Positions 55,283-64,000 are shown, counted from the stretch's first letter. The stretch is DNA of 64,000 nt from Erythrobacter sp. UBA1916 (GCA_002337385.1 DDFY01000004.1:134773-198772); one strand, 5' to 3'. A program made the numbers and translations. The notes: a model not told the origin generated them from the letters alone.

Positions 55283-56953
55283 ATGTCAAAACTTAGAGCC
55301 CTGTTCGCCTGCGGCACCGCGCTTTGCCTTAGCGCGGGCGGTGCTCCTGCCTTGCGCGCGCAGGAAGTGGTGCAGGCGCTACCCGATCCCGCCGCGGATG
55401 ATCTGGCAAACGCGATGCGCCGCTTGTCGAGCAATCCGGATTCGGTTGAGGCACTGGTCGATGCGGGCGAGGCCTCGCTCGCACTCGACAATGTCGATGC
55501 CGCGCTTGGCTTCTTTGCCCGCGCGCAGGACGTCGATCCCGATAATGGCAGGATGCTGGCCGGGCTGGGGCAGGTGGCGGTGCGCCGGGGCGAGGCGGTG
55601 ACGGCGCTGCAACTGTTCGAAAACGCCGCCTATGCTGGCGCGCCGATGGAGCCGCTTGCGGGCGAGCGGGCCTTGGCCTTCGATCTGGTCGGCAACAATG
55701 CCCGTGCGCAGCGCCTATACCGGCAGTCGATCAACGAGGATCCCGATCCGGAAACGGTGCGGCGTCTTGCCATCAGCTATGCAATTTCGGGCGATCAGGA
55801 GGCTGCGGAAGAGGTTTTGCTGCCGCTGCTTCAGCGCAACGATCTTGCCGCCTTTCGCACGCGCGCCTTTGCCTTGGCGATTCTGGGCAAGGAAGCCGAG
55901 GCGGTGACGATTGCCGAGACCATGCTGCCTGCGCAGCTGGCCAGCCGGATCGCACCCTATCTGCGTTACATGCCCCGGCTCACCAAGGCGCAACAGGCGG
56001 CCGCCGCCGACCTGGGGCAGTTTCCGTCGGGCTCGCAGATCGGGCGTGACGATCCGCGCATTGCCGCGCTTGGTGAAGCGGCGGATGAAGAGCCTGCTAG
56101 CCCAACCTCCACTGCGCGCGGTGACGAGCGTCTTGTTCCGGCAGGCCCGGCGCTGGCCAGTGCCTCCGCTGCTTCGGCTTCAGCTCCTGCTTCTGCACCT
56201 GCTCCAGCTCAGGCCGCGCCCCCCGTTCCAGCGCCCGAGCCGCAACCCTCTGTCAGCGGGCCGATTGCGATCAACTCGACGTCAGGCGAGTTGCCGCCAG
56301 CGGTCATGCCGCAACGCTCCGCCAGCGAGCAGGTCGCGAGCAGCTCGGCGCAAGCGGAATTGCCACCGCGGCCCGTGCAGGAGGCTCCTGTTGCTATGGC
56401 CGACGCAAGCGAGGAATTGCCTGCCGTCGCACCCGCGCCCGAAGCGCAGCCTGAGCCCGCTCAGCAAGCGGTGGTGGTGGCGTCGCTCACCACTGCCGAA
56501 ACGTCGCCTGCCACCCAGGAGATTCCTGTCGTCGAGGAAGAGCCGGAGCCTAAGCCCGATCTGGCCACGGCCTTTGCCGACTTCGCTGGCGGATCGCAGC
56601 TGCCGGTTGCCGCATCGGCCAATGCGGTCGACATCACCGCGATCGACATCCCGCGTGAACGCCCTGCGCCGCCGCCGCCTCCGGCGCATCCATCGCGCCA
56701 ATGGGTGCAAGTGGCGACGGGTCGGGATACGGGGGCCTTCCGTTTCGACTGGCGGCGGATCAAGCGGCAAGCAGATGGCCTGCTCGACGATGCAGAGGCG
56801 TTCTACGCCCCATGGGGCCAGACCAACCGCCTGCTCACCGGCCCGTTCGACAGCGCCCGCGAAGCGCAGCAGTTCGTGTCTGAGCTTGGCAAGGCGGGTG
56901 TTGACAGCTTCCGCTTCACCAGTGACGCGGGTCAGGAGATCAAGCCCCTGTAG
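55283..56953 (+). CDS. TPR protein with C-terminal SPOR domain
   Basis: 556 residues from the ATG at 55283 (MSKLRALFACG). Signal peptide to about residue 28 (ALRAQE); TPR-like helices (about 45-250) beginning EALVDAGEASLALDNVDAALGFFARAQD; a long Ala/Pro/Ser/Glu linker; and a SPOR domain (WVQVATGRDTGAFRFDWRRIKRQ... to the end). A periplasmic or outer-membrane peptidoglycan-binding protein. Placed directly behind ftsZ, where many alphaproteobacteria have lpxC; division-site targeting through SPOR is inferred. Second SPOR protein in this window. Confidence 0.85.
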   Translation: MSKLRALFACGTALCLSAGGAPALRAQEVVQALPDPAADDLANAMRRLSSNPDSVEALVDAGEASLALDNVDAALGFFARAQDVDPDNGRMLAGLGQVAVRRGEAVTALQLFENAAYAGAPMEPLAGERALAFDLVGNNARAQRLYRQSINEDPDPETVRRLAISYAISGDQEAAEEVLLPLLQRNDLAAFRTRAFALAILGKEAEAVTIAETMLPAQLASRIAPYLRYMPRLTKAQQAAAADLGQFPSGSQIGRDDPRIAALGEAADEEPASPTSTARGDERLVPAGPALASASAASASAPASAPAPAQAAPPVPAPEPQPSVSGPIAINSTSGELPPAVMPQRSASEQVASSSAQAELPPRPVQEAPVAMADASEELPAVAPAPEAQPEPAQQAVVVASLTTAETSPATQEIPVVEEEPEPKPDLATAFADFAGGSQLPVAASANAVDITAIDIPRERPAPPPPPAHPSRQWVQVATGRDTGAFRFDWRRIKRQADGLLDDAEAFYAPWGQTNRLLTGPFDSAREAQQFVSELGKAGVDSFRFTSDAGQEIKPL

Positions 56954-57106
56954 CGCAACGCCGCGTTGTCGGGGTTCTGCACCCTTTTCTTTTTACACAT
57001 GCTACGAACAGCCGATTGCAGTTTTGCACGGGGGACTTCGGTACAGCAATTGCGTGCAGGCCAGCGCGTCAGCCATTAAGCATGACATGACGAGGACACA
57101 GGCACT

Positions 57107-57619
57107 ATGCGCATGACGACCACCCGCGAGACCATCGACGCGACCGAGGATGCCGCACCGGTGGATATGCTCGCCGCCGTGTTCGAGGCCCACGGCTGGG
57201 CCCACAATTTCGTCGGCGATGACGAGATTTGCGGCGAAATTCCAGGCAGTTGGACGACCTATCAGCTGCGCGCCATCTGGCGTGCGGAAGACCGGGTTCT
57301 GCAATTGCTGTGCCTGCCGGAAGTGCGCGTCACCGAGGCCAGGCTGCGCGAGGCGCAGGAATTGCTCGCTATGGTAAACGAGCAGCTCTGGCTCGGCCAT
57401 TTCGATATCTGGTCGCACGGCTCGGTTCTGCTTTATCGCCACGGGCTGCTGCTGGGGGATGACGGCACGATCAGCCTCGATATGGCGCAATTGGCGCTGG
57501 ATACGGCCGTTTCCGAGTGTGACCGGTTCTATCCTGCGTTCCAGTTCGTCTTGTGGGGCGATAAGAGCCCGCGTGATGCGCTGGCTGCCGCCATGGTCGA
57601 CGCGGCAGGCGAGGCCTGA
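57107..57619 (+). CDS. YbjN domain-containing protein
   Basis: 170 residues. VDMLAAVFEAHGWAHNFVGDDEICGEIPGSWTTYQLRAIWR is the start of a YbjN-type sensory domain (type III secretion chaperone-like fold), followed by ELLAMVNEQLWLGHFDIWSHGSVLLYRHGLLL. Members are predicted cytosolic regulators without a known biochemical role. The 153 bp before it hold a weak hairpin with T tract (56972-56995), probably ending the SPOR transcript. Confidence 0.82.
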   Translation: MRMTTTRETIDATEDAAPVDMLAAVFEAHGWAHNFVGDDEICGEIPGSWTTYQLRAIWRAEDRVLQLLCLPEVRVTEARLREAQELLAMVNEQLWLGHFDIWSHGSVLLYRHGLLLGDDGTISLDMAQLALDTAVSECDRFYPAFQFVLWGDKSPRDALAAAMVDAAGEA

Positions 57620-57625
57620 GGAAAC

Positions 57626-57656
57626 TTTGGGCTTGAAATTTCTCGCTTAGCCCAAA
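57626..57656. promoter_or_regulatory. Dyad upstream of proC
   Basis: TTTGGGCT and AGCCCAAA, 8-bp arms with a 15-nt loop, in the 79-bp gap between the YbjN gene and proC. May be an operator or mRNA hairpin; there is no T tract. Confidence 0.35.
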
Positions 57657-57698
57657 CTTGGTAAGGCCGAACTGGCGACTACGGCTAAGGAAGTTTTT

Positions 57699-58505
57699 AT
57701 GGCATTCGAATCTATCCTCCTTTTTGGCTGCGGCAACATGGCCGGAGCCATGCTCGAAGGCTGGCTCGCTGCGGGCATTTCGCCCAGCCGCTTCACTGTC
57801 GTCACGCCGACGCGCGAAACGGTGCCCGGCGATGTCGAACTGCTGCGTGAGGTGCCCACCGACCGTAAGTTTGACGCCATCATGATCGGCGTAAAACCGC
57901 AGATGCTGGCTGATCTCGCTCCGAAGATCGAACCGCTGGCCGGGCCAGACTGCACCGTGCTGTCGATTCTGGCAGGGGTCGAGCTTTCCACGCTGAAGGA
58001 CAAGTTCCCGCGTTCGGCGGCGCAGGTGCGGGTGATGCCCAATCTTTCGGTGGCGATGGGCAAGTCGCCGGTCGCGCTGGCGCAGGCGGGTCTTGATGAG
58101 GCGAGCCAGGCCGCGCTGATCGAATTGATGGGCGTGCTGGGCTATGCCGAGTGGGTGGGCGAGGACAAGTTCGATCTCGTCACCGCGCTGGCGGGCAGCG
58201 GCCCGGCCTTCGTCTATCGCTTCATCGATGCGCTCTCCAATGCTGCGGTGCGGCTTGGCCTGCCCGACGAAAAGGCGCAGCAATTCGCGCTGGCGATGGT
58301 GGAGGGCGCAACGGCGCTTGCGGCGCAGTCCGAGCACTCGCCGGGCAAGCTGGCAGACATGGTAGCCAGCAAGGGCGGGGTGACCCGTGCGGGCCTCGAT
58401 GCGCTTGACGAGGATGAGGCACTGTCCACTCTCATGGCCAAGACCTTGCGCGCAGCCCGCGATCGCAGCCTGGAAATGGCGCGTGAAGCGCGCGACGAAG
58501 GTTAA
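57699..58505 (+). CDS. proC: pyrroline-5-carboxylate reductase
   Basis: 268 residues. Last step of proline synthesis. NADPH loop LFGCGNMAGAMLEGW; IMIGVKPQML; family signature SPGKLADMVASKGGVTRAGLDALDE. ATG with AAGGAAG before it. The pathway partner proB lies in the same direction at 61898. A GC-rich hairpin (GCCTGC at 58512, GCAGGC at 58535) follows the stop. Confidence 0.96.
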   Translation: MAFESILLFGCGNMAGAMLEGWLAAGISPSRFTVVTPTRETVPGDVELLREVPTDRKFDAIMIGVKPQMLADLAPKIEPLAGPDCTVLSILAGVELSTLKDKFPRSAAQVRVMPNLSVAMGKSPVALAQAGLDEASQAALIELMGVLGYAEWVGEDKFDLVTALAGSGPAFVYRFIDALSNAAVRLGLPDEKAQQFALAMVEGATALAAQSEHSPGKLADMVASKGGVTRAGLDALDEDEALSTLMAKTLRAARDRSLEMAREARDEG

Positions 58506-58607
58506 TGTAACGCCTGCCGGTTTCGCTTGAAATCGCAGGCCTTCATCGCGATATTGGCCATAGCCCGGCCCGCCCCTCTGGAGGCCGGACAAAGGAGTTT
58601 GCAACAA

Positions 58608-59396
58608 ATGGCAAATTGGAACGACAACCGCCCGCAGACTGGCTTTGGCCAGCAAGGCTTCGGCGCGTCGGCGGGCCAGAAGCGTGATCTGTCAGGCGGC
58701 ACCACGTTCGACGCCGGCCTGCGCGCGCACATGCTTTCGATTTACAACTACATGGCTTCGGGCGTGCTGCTGACCGGTGTGGTCGCTGCGCTTACGGCCA
58801 ACATGGGCTGGGCCTATGCCTTTGCCTCGGGTCCGCTGATGTGGATCGTGGCGCTTTCGCCGCTCGCCATCGTGTTCGCGATGAGCTTCGGCCGCAACAA
58901 GTTCTCGACCGCCACATTGCAGGCGATGTTCTGGGGCTTCGCGGTCCTGATGGGGCTGTCGCTGTCGACGATTTTCCTCGTCTACACCTCGGGCTCGATC
59001 GCGGTGACCTTCTTCGCCACGGCTGCGGCCTTCGCTGGCCTCAGCCTGTTCGGCTACACCACGGGCAAGGATCTGTCGGGTTTCGGCAGCTTCCTGATCA
59101 TGGGTGTGATCGGCATTCTGGTCGCTTCGCTGCTCAACCTGTGGCTGCAGTCGCCGGGCCTGATGTGGGCCATTAGCGGTCTGGGTGTGCTGATCTTCGC
59201 GGGCCTCACCGCCTACGATACCCAGCGCCTCAAGCAGGAATATCTGGCGATCAACCAGATGAAGATGACCAATCCCGCGGTGGCTGCGGCCTATCCGATG
59301 GGCAAGATGGTGGTGATGGGCGCGCTCAGCCTCTATCTCGACTTCATCAACATGTTCCTGTTCCTGCTGCGCTTCATGGGTGCCACGCGCAACTAA
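58608..59396 (+). CDS. Bax inhibitor-1/YccA family membrane protein
   Basis: 262 residues from the ATG at 58608 (MANWNDNRPQ). Seven transmembrane segments after an Asn/Gln/Gly-rich start; YDTQRLKQEYL and MVVMGALSLYLDFINMFLFLLRFMG near the end match the BI-1 family signature with its Asp pair. In bacteria related proteins act as pH-sensitive calcium leak channels or protect membrane proteins from FtsH. Confidence 0.9.
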   Translation: MANWNDNRPQTGFGQQGFGASAGQKRDLSGGTTFDAGLRAHMLSIYNYMASGVLLTGVVAALTANMGWAYAFASGPLMWIVALSPLAIVFAMSFGRNKFSTATLQAMFWGFAVLMGLSLSTIFLVYTSGSIAVTFFATAAAFAGLSLFGYTTGKDLSGFGSFLIMGVIGILVASLLNLWLQSPGLMWAISGLGVLIFAGLTAYDTQRLKQEYLAINQMKMTNPAVAAAYPMGKMVVMGALSLYLDFINMFLFLLRFMGATRN

Positions 59397-59559
59397 GAGC
59401 CAGGCTGTGAAGCTTATCAGATAAACGGTGAAATATTTGCCCGGTGGTGCTTCTGGTGCCGCCGGGCAAAGTGTATTGTCCACCTGCGGAGCTGCGCCAT
59501 CCCTCGTTCAGGCGCGCCGCACCATAATCGAGCGCCATTGCGGCGGAGAGGACTCACAC

Positions 59560-60426
59560 TTGCAAATCGAACTGACGCCCCGCAGGCTTTCCAACACGGC
59601 GCTTCTGGCCACGGTGCTGGCCTGCGCTGCCTGCACCACGCCGGCCCCGCCGCCGCCTCCGCCACCCCCGCCGCCTCCGCCGCCAGTGGTGGAAGCCGTG
59701 CCTTTTCGTCCGCTGCCGCCGCCACAGTCGTCCTACACCATGGACATTCCGCAGCGCGATGCTGCCGGGGTCCGGCGCACGATTAACACCGATCTCGACG
59801 AGAACGAGACGCTTTGGCACTTCCGCTCGGGCTGGAACGTGGCTGCGCTCAATTGCCAGGTCGAGGCGGACGATCCGATTATCGTTGGCTACGGCGCGAT
59901 GCTCGACACGCAGTCACGCAGCCTGTCGCGAGCGAACACGGCGATCGATCGCAAGTATCGCGAGGACGCGCGGAACAACCGCGAGGCGCTGCTGGCGCGT
60001 GAAACCCATGCGACCGGTGTCTATAACTACTTCGCCAATCCATCTGCGCGGGCCGAATTCTGCGCCACTGCGCGGCAAGTCGGGAGCGAGTTCCTCGCCT
60101 CTCCGCCGGAAGACATTGTCGCTTTCGCGACCTCCGGTCTCCAGCGTTACGAGCAGGCATTCGAGCGCTTTTACACCGCCTACGAGGAATACGAGAACCT
60201 GTCCGCGGCGTGGGACCGCAAGTGGGGCGCGCAATATGGCCCGTCGCAGCCGGGCTGGGTAGCGATCTACGGCAACGGCACGCAGCCTACGCCGAGCGAT
60301 GACCTTTCAGGTGCAACCGGCTATGTACTCGATACTGAGACCGGCGCTGAGGTTCCGGTCGTACCGGTGGATGAGACCGTCAGCGGCACCCCGGTGGTGC
60401 AGCCGCTGCCGAGTGACGCTCAGTAG
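59560..60426 (+). CDS. polyproline lipoprotein, unknown function
   Basis: 288 residues from a TTG at 59560 preceded by GGAGAG. Leader ALLATVLACAACTTPAP with lipobox. Immediately after it come fourteen or so consecutive Pro codons, a rigid spacer that would push the remainder off the membrane. The rest (about 60-288) has SYTMDIPQRDAAGVRRTINT and helical charged segments and is not recognised. Probably an outer-membrane lipoprotein that reaches toward or through peptidoglycan. Confidence 0.65.
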   Translation: MQIELTPRRLSNTALLATVLACAACTTPAPPPPPPPPPPPPPVVEAVPFRPLPPPQSSYTMDIPQRDAAGVRRTINTDLDENETLWHFRSGWNVAALNCQVEADDPIIVGYGAMLDTQSRSLSRANTAIDRKYREDARNNREALLARETHATGVYNYFANPSARAEFCATARQVGSEFLASPPEDIVAFATSGLQRYEQAFERFYTAYEEYENLSAAWDRKWGAQYGPSQPGWVAIYGNGTQPTPSDDLSGATGYVLDTETGAEVPVVPVDETVSGTPVVQPLPSDAQ

Positions 60427-60451
60427 GTCTCGACATTTTTTCCTTTTCGGA

Positions 60452-60479
60452 AGGGCGGCTTGGCGTTAAGAGCCGCCCT
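60452..60479 (+). terminator. Hairpin after the polyproline gene
   Basis: AGGGCGGCT and AGCCGCCCT, 9-bp stem with a 10-nt loop, 26 bp after the stop and 47 bp before the tRNA. No T tract follows it. Confidence 0.4.
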
Positions 60480-60525
60480 CCCAGCCGGGCCCGGATGCGA
60501 TTCCGTGCTTGGCGAACCTGGATAA

Positions 60526-60599
<74 letters not shown>

Positions 60600-60601
<2 letters not shown>

Positions 60602-60660
60602 GAAACACCGGAGGCCATCGCCAGCGGCGGTGGCCTCCGGTGTTTCTGGATTGTTGTTTT
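60600..60660 (+). terminator. Strong terminator of tRNA-Ala
   Basis: An 18-bp perfect inverted repeat (arms 60600-60617 and 60631-60648, read CAGAAACACCGGAGGCCA) followed by TTGTTGTTTT. The left arm starts on the last CA of the tRNA's CCA, so the tRNA 3' end and the terminator overlap. Confidence 0.85.
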
Positions 60661-60808
60661 CCGCTCACCCATCCGGATGAGCGTCCTCGCGGCTAATCCT
60701 CGCGTTCTGGCTTTGCTGGAGCTGCAGGGCCGCTGCGGGCGGGTGGTCGCCCTTGCGGCTGCTTCGCGACCGTTTCCGCGATTGCGGTTTTTAGGCTAAG
60801 GGCCTGTC

Positions 60809-61879
60809 ATGCATTTTCTCGATCAATCCAAGATCTATCTGAAGTCCGGCGCTGGTGGACCGGGAGCGGTAAGCTTCCGGCGCGAAAAGTTCATCCAGTA
60901 CGGCGGGCCCGATGGCGGCAACGGCGGCAAGGGCGGCGACGTGATCTTTCGCGCCGTGCCCGGCCTCAATACGCTGATCGACTTCCGCTATTCGCAGCAC
61001 TTCAAGGCCAAGCGCGGCGGTCACGGCATGGGTCGCAACCGCACCGGCGCTGCCGCTGACGACCTTGTGATCGAGGTGCCCGTCGGTACGCAGGTGTTCG
61101 ATGAGGAGCGCGAAGAGCTGATCGCCGACTTCACCGAGGAGGGGCAGGAAGTGACCCTGCTCGAAGGTGGCATGGGCGGGCGCGGCAACGCCAGCTACAA
61201 GTCGAGCACCAACCGCGCCCCGCGCCAGCATCAGCCGGGTGAGCCCGCGCAGGAGATGTGGGTGTGGCTGCGGCTAAAGCTGCTGGCCGACGTGGGCCTG
61301 CTCGGCCTGCCGAACGCGGGCAAGTCGACCTTCATCAACGCCGTCTCCAACGCGCGGGCCAAGGTCGGGGCCTATGCCTTCACCACCCTGGTGCCCAAGC
61401 TGGGCGTGGTCCACCACAAGGGGCGCGAATTCGTGATCGCCGACATTCCCGGCCTGATCGAAGGCGCTGCTGACGGCGCGGGGATTGGCGACCGCTTCCT
61501 CGGCCATATCGAGCGTTGCCGGGTGCTGATCCACCTGATCGACATCGGCGGGACCGATCCGGTCGAGGCCATGCGCATCGTCGAGGACGAGCTGTCGGCC
61601 TATGACGATGAACTGGCAGGCAAGCCGCGCATGGTCGTGCTCAATAAGGTCGATCAGGCCGATGACGAGCTGGTGCAGGGCTTCTCCGAGGAGCTGATCG
61701 CGGCAGGTGCTGACAAGGTGTTTCCGATCTCGGGCCTGAGCGGTCACGGGATCAACGCGCTGCTCGATGCGCTGCTCGCCTATCTGCCGCTGCGCACCTC
61801 CACCGAGACCAAGGCTGCCCCGGTGCTGTCCGAGGAAGAGACTGACGAGCCCGCAAAGCCGTGGAATCCGCTCGGCTGA
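60809..61879 (+). CDS. obgE: GTPase ObgE/CgtA
   Basis: 356 residues. N-terminal glycine-rich Obg fold (SGAGGPGAVSFRREK...DGGNGGKGGDV); GTPase core with G1 GLPNAGKSTF, G3 IADIPGLIEGA, G4 LNKVD. Links GTP/ppGpp status with ribosome maturation and chromosome partitioning. 18 bp before proB; the 207 bp upstream hold the tRNA terminator and otherwise no recognisable feature. Confidence 0.97.
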   Translation: MHFLDQSKIYLKSGAGGPGAVSFRREKFIQYGGPDGGNGGKGGDVIFRAVPGLNTLIDFRYSQHFKAKRGGHGMGRNRTGAAADDLVIEVPVGTQVFDEEREELIADFTEEGQEVTLLEGGMGGRGNASYKSSTNRAPRQHQPGEPAQEMWVWLRLKLLADVGLLGLPNAGKSTFINAVSNARAKVGAYAFTTLVPKLGVVHHKGREFVIADIPGLIEGAADGAGIGDRFLGHIERCRVLIHLIDIGGTDPVEAMRIVEDELSAYDDELAGKPRMVVLNKVDQADDELVQGFSEELIAAGADKVFPISGLSGHGINALLDALLAYLPLRTSTETKAAPVLSEEETDEPAKPWNPLG

Positions 61880-61897
61880 CGCGCTAAGCCGCCGTCT

Positions 61898-63031
61898 ATG
61901 AGCATCACCTGCCTTCGTGATCTGGCCGACAGTGCGCTTGCGCCGCTGGTCGTGCTCAAGGTCGGCTCTTCGCTGCTGGTCGGCAAGGACGGCCAGCCTC
62001 GCCGCGCATGGCTTACCGGGCTGACCGGCGAGATCGCGCGTCTGCGCGAGGGCGGACAGAAGGTCATCGTGGTCAGCTCGGGCTCGATTGCGCTGGGCGC
62101 GGCGCGGCTTGGCATGGCGCGGGGCGGGCGTGGGAGCCTGGCCGATGCGCAGGCATCCGCCGCGGTGGGCCAGATTGCGCTGGGCGGGCTGTGGGCCGAG
62201 CTGCTCGGCCAGCATGGCCTGATCGCGGCGCAGATGCTGCTCACGCTGGACGATCTGGAGGATCGCCGCCGCTATCTCAACGCTTCGGCCACGATCGGGC
62301 GACTGCTTAAGGCAGGCGTGGTGCCGGTCATCAACGAGAACGATTCGGTCGCCACCGAGGAAATCCGCTTTGGCGACAACGACCGGCTCGCTGCGCGCGT
62401 GGCGCAGGCGGCTGCGGCTGACGCGGTGGTGCTGCTGTCGGACATCGACGGGCTTTATGACCGCGATCCGCGCGTAGAGGGCGCGCAGTTGATGCCGCTG
62501 GTGGAAGGTGTCACCGCCGAGATTTATGCGATGGCCAGCCCCAGTTCGGGCTCGGGCATGGGCTCGGGCGGGATGACCTCGAAATTGCAGGCCGCCGAAA
62601 TTGCCGAGCGGGCGGGCATTGCGCTGGCGATTATCAACGGCACCCACGAGATGCCGCTGGCACGCGCGCTGGATGGCGATGTCGGCACTCTGTTCCGTCC
62701 TCAGCGTAACGATGGCGCCCGCAAGGCATGGCTTGGCGCGCGGCAAAAGCTGGAAGGGCTGCTGGTGGTCGATACTGGCTGCGCTGAGGCGCTGCGGAGC
62801 GGAGGCAGTCTGCTCGCGGCGGGCATCGTCTCGCTGAGCGGTGAGTTCGGGCGCGGCGATCCGATCGAGGTGCATGACGAGAGCGGCACTGTGCTGGCAC
62901 AGGGCCTGAGCGAGTACACAAGCGCCGAGGTCGCGGCGATCAAGGGGCTGCGGCGCGAGGATCTTGCGCCCGTGCTAGGTTATGCGCCGCGTTCAGCGGT
63001 AATCCACCGTGATCATCTGGTGATGCTGTGA
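61898..63031 (+). CDS. proB: glutamate 5-kinase
   Basis: 377 residues: amino-acid kinase domain (LVVLKVGSSLLVG, VVSSGSIALGAARL, NENDSVATEEIRFGDNDRLAARVA) plus a C-terminal PUA domain (about 285-377, GCAEALRSGGSLLAAGIVSL...). First enzyme of proline synthesis, subject to proline feedback in homologues. proA is not in this window, while proC lies 3.4 kb upstream. Confidence 0.96.
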   Translation: MSITCLRDLADSALAPLVVLKVGSSLLVGKDGQPRRAWLTGLTGEIARLREGGQKVIVVSSGSIALGAARLGMARGGRGSLADAQASAAVGQIALGGLWAELLGQHGLIAAQMLLTLDDLEDRRRYLNASATIGRLLKAGVVPVINENDSVATEEIRFGDNDRLAARVAQAAAADAVVLLSDIDGLYDRDPRVEGAQLMPLVEGVTAEIYAMASPSSGSGMGSGGMTSKLQAAEIAERAGIALAIINGTHEMPLARALDGDVGTLFRPQRNDGARKAWLGARQKLEGLLVVDTGCAEALRSGGSLLAAGIVSLSGEFGRGDPIEVHDESGTVLAQGLSEYTSAEVAAIKGLRREDLAPVLGYAPRSAVIHRDHLVML

Positions 63032-63942
63032 GCGCAGTCGTCGCCATCACGGGCGCCACGGGCTTCGTGGGGCAGGCGGTGATGGACGAGGCGGCGCGGC
63101 GCGGCATTGCCCTGCGCGCGCTCACCCGGCGCGAACAGGCACCGCGTGAGAACGTGGCCTGGGTGCGCGGCGATCTGGCCGATCACGCGGCGCTGGCCGA
63201 GCTGGCGCGCGGGGCCGGGGCGCTGTTGCATATCGCGGGCGTAGTCAACGGCGCGGACGCTGCCGCTTTCGAGGCGGGCAATGTCGAGGGCACGCGCGCG
63301 GTGGTTGCCGCCGCGCAAGCGGCGGGGGTGGGGCGGTTTATCTGCGTCTCTTCTATCGCGGCGCGCGAACCGGGCCTGTCGGACTATTGCCGCACCAAGC
63401 GCGCTGGAGAGGAGCTGGCGAAGGCCAGCGGGCTCGACTGGACCGTGGTGCGTCCACCCGCCGTCTATGGCCCGCGCGATACCGAGATATTTGAAGTGTT
63501 CCGCGCCGCCGCGCTCAGGGTCATGCCGATGCCGCCCGAAGGACGCGCCTCGATGATCCATGTCGATGATCTGGCCCGGTTGCTGCTCGACGTGGTGCCG
63601 GGCGGCGAGGGCGTGTCCGGACAGGTGTTTGAGCCGGACGATGGCCGTGTGGGTGGCTGGCGGCATTTGGATATGGCGCGGGCAATCGGGGCGGCGATGG
63701 GTTTTCGCGTCTGGCCGCTGTCGATGCCGGGAGCGGTGCTGGCGCTGGGCGGGCGGCTTGACCGGCTGGTGCGCGGCCCGCGCGCCAAGCTGACGCCTGA
63801 CCGCGCCCGCTACATGTGTTATCCCGATTGGGTGAGCGATCCCGCACGCGCGGTGCCGTCTGCCTTGTGGCAACCGAAGATCGCCACGCCGGAAGGGCTG
63901 GCGCAGACCGCCGCCTGGTATCGTGCCGAAGGCTGGCTCTAG
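63028..63942 (+). CDS. NAD-dependent epimerase/dehydratase family protein (extended SDR)
   Basis: 304 residues, GTG start overlapping proB (GTGA). Rossmann motif AITGATGFVGQAVMDEA, Ser in CVSSIAA, active-site YCRTK motif with Tyr and Lys, and VVRPPAVYGPRD. Resembles the NDUFA9-like or UDP-sugar epimerase group; substrate unknown. The link to proB is positional only. Confidence 0.88.
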   Translation: MSAVVAITGATGFVGQAVMDEAARRGIALRALTRREQAPRENVAWVRGDLADHAALAELARGAGALLHIAGVVNGADAAAFEAGNVEGTRAVVAAAQAAGVGRFICVSSIAAREPGLSDYCRTKRAGEELAKASGLDWTVVRPPAVYGPRDTEIFEVFRAAALRVMPMPPEGRASMIHVDDLARLLLDVVPGGEGVSGQVFEPDDGRVGGWRHLDMARAIGAAMGFRVWPLSMPGAVLALGGRLDRLVRGPRAKLTPDRARYMCYPDWVSDPARAVPSALWQPKIATPEGLAQTAAWYRAEGWL

Positions 63943-63951
63943 CTCACCAAT

Positions 63952-63991
63952 GTGCCGGGCAGAAAAAAAGCCCGGCACGAGGCCGGGCTTT
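63952..63991. terminator. Terminator region with two alternative hairpins
   Basis: GTGCCGGGC (63952-63960) pairs with GCCCGGCAC (63970-63978) across an A-rich loop, and GCCCGGC (63970-63976) can pair instead with GCCGGGC (63982-63988) before TTT. The A7 run on the left serves as a T tract for the minus strand, so it can stop transcripts from either side. Confidence 0.75.
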
Positions 63992-64000
63992 GAAAGTCTT

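Overview
The window looks like an ordinary chromosomal segment of a high-GC alphaproteobacterium. The protein families and gene order (nagZ-scpA-scpB-tatABC behind argS and a SPOR gene, an intact division/cell-wall cluster, COG2334-type homoserine kinase, adrenodoxin-type ferredoxin, DUF4350 gene in front of mraZ) fit Sphingomonadales, most likely the Erythrobacter/Porphyrobacter group. This placement is inference from gene content; no rRNA is present. I see no insertion sequence, integrase, CRISPR array or clear prophage.

Layout. 1-843 is the end of a Tad/Flp pilus locus on the minus strand (cpaA, then cpaB running off the edge). 921-3253 has an alpha/beta hydrolase, a coupled FAD oxidoreductase and a YegP-like small protein. 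3260-5669 is a minus-strand operon ispH-thrB-rnhA. 5746-13121 runs rightward: a lipoprotein, argS, a SPOR protein, nagZ, scpA, scpB, tatA, tatB, tatC. 13132-15671 is a leftward dehydrogenase/amidohydrolase pair, followed by ilvA and bpt. 18141-19871 is the most accessory-looking part: a TbpB-like lipoprotein and a lone GH24 lysozyme. 20028-24898 runs leftward: glnB-glnA, an SH3 protein with argC, and an M17 aminopeptidase. 24948-31838 mixes a DUF3298-like lipoprotein, map, a small cytochrome c, ccmA-ccmB, phhB, a second GGAHP-motif secreted protein and an S9 peptidase. 31839-32822 is a gene-poor stretch with an inverted REP pair, a decayed glycosylase 3' end and two tiny membrane-protein genes. 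Then come an AlkA-like glycosylase, a ferredoxin, cysK and two envelope genes of unknown function.

36349-55223 is a complete dcw cluster in one direction: mraZ, rsmH, ftsL, ftsI, murE, murF, mraY, murD, ftsW, murG, murC, murB, ddl, ftsQ, ftsA, ftsZ. Most stops and starts overlap, so it is probably transcribed and translated as coupled units that build lipid II, flip and polymerise it, and assemble the Z ring. ftsZ is followed by a TPR/SPOR protein, a YbjN-like protein, proC, a Bax-inhibitor-1 protein, a polyproline lipoprotein, tRNA-Ala(CGC), obgE, proB and an SDR protein.

The most informative non-coding signal is upstream of glnB: a sigma-54 type -24/-12 element, and about 120-160 bp further up a set of 17-bp dyads repeated at exactly 22 bp, which looks like an NtrC-type enhancer. 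Nothing I can see amounts to a clearly new multi-gene system. The best leads for something undescribed are the two overlapping micro-ORFs at 32380-32810 and the uncharacterised envelope pair just before mraZ.
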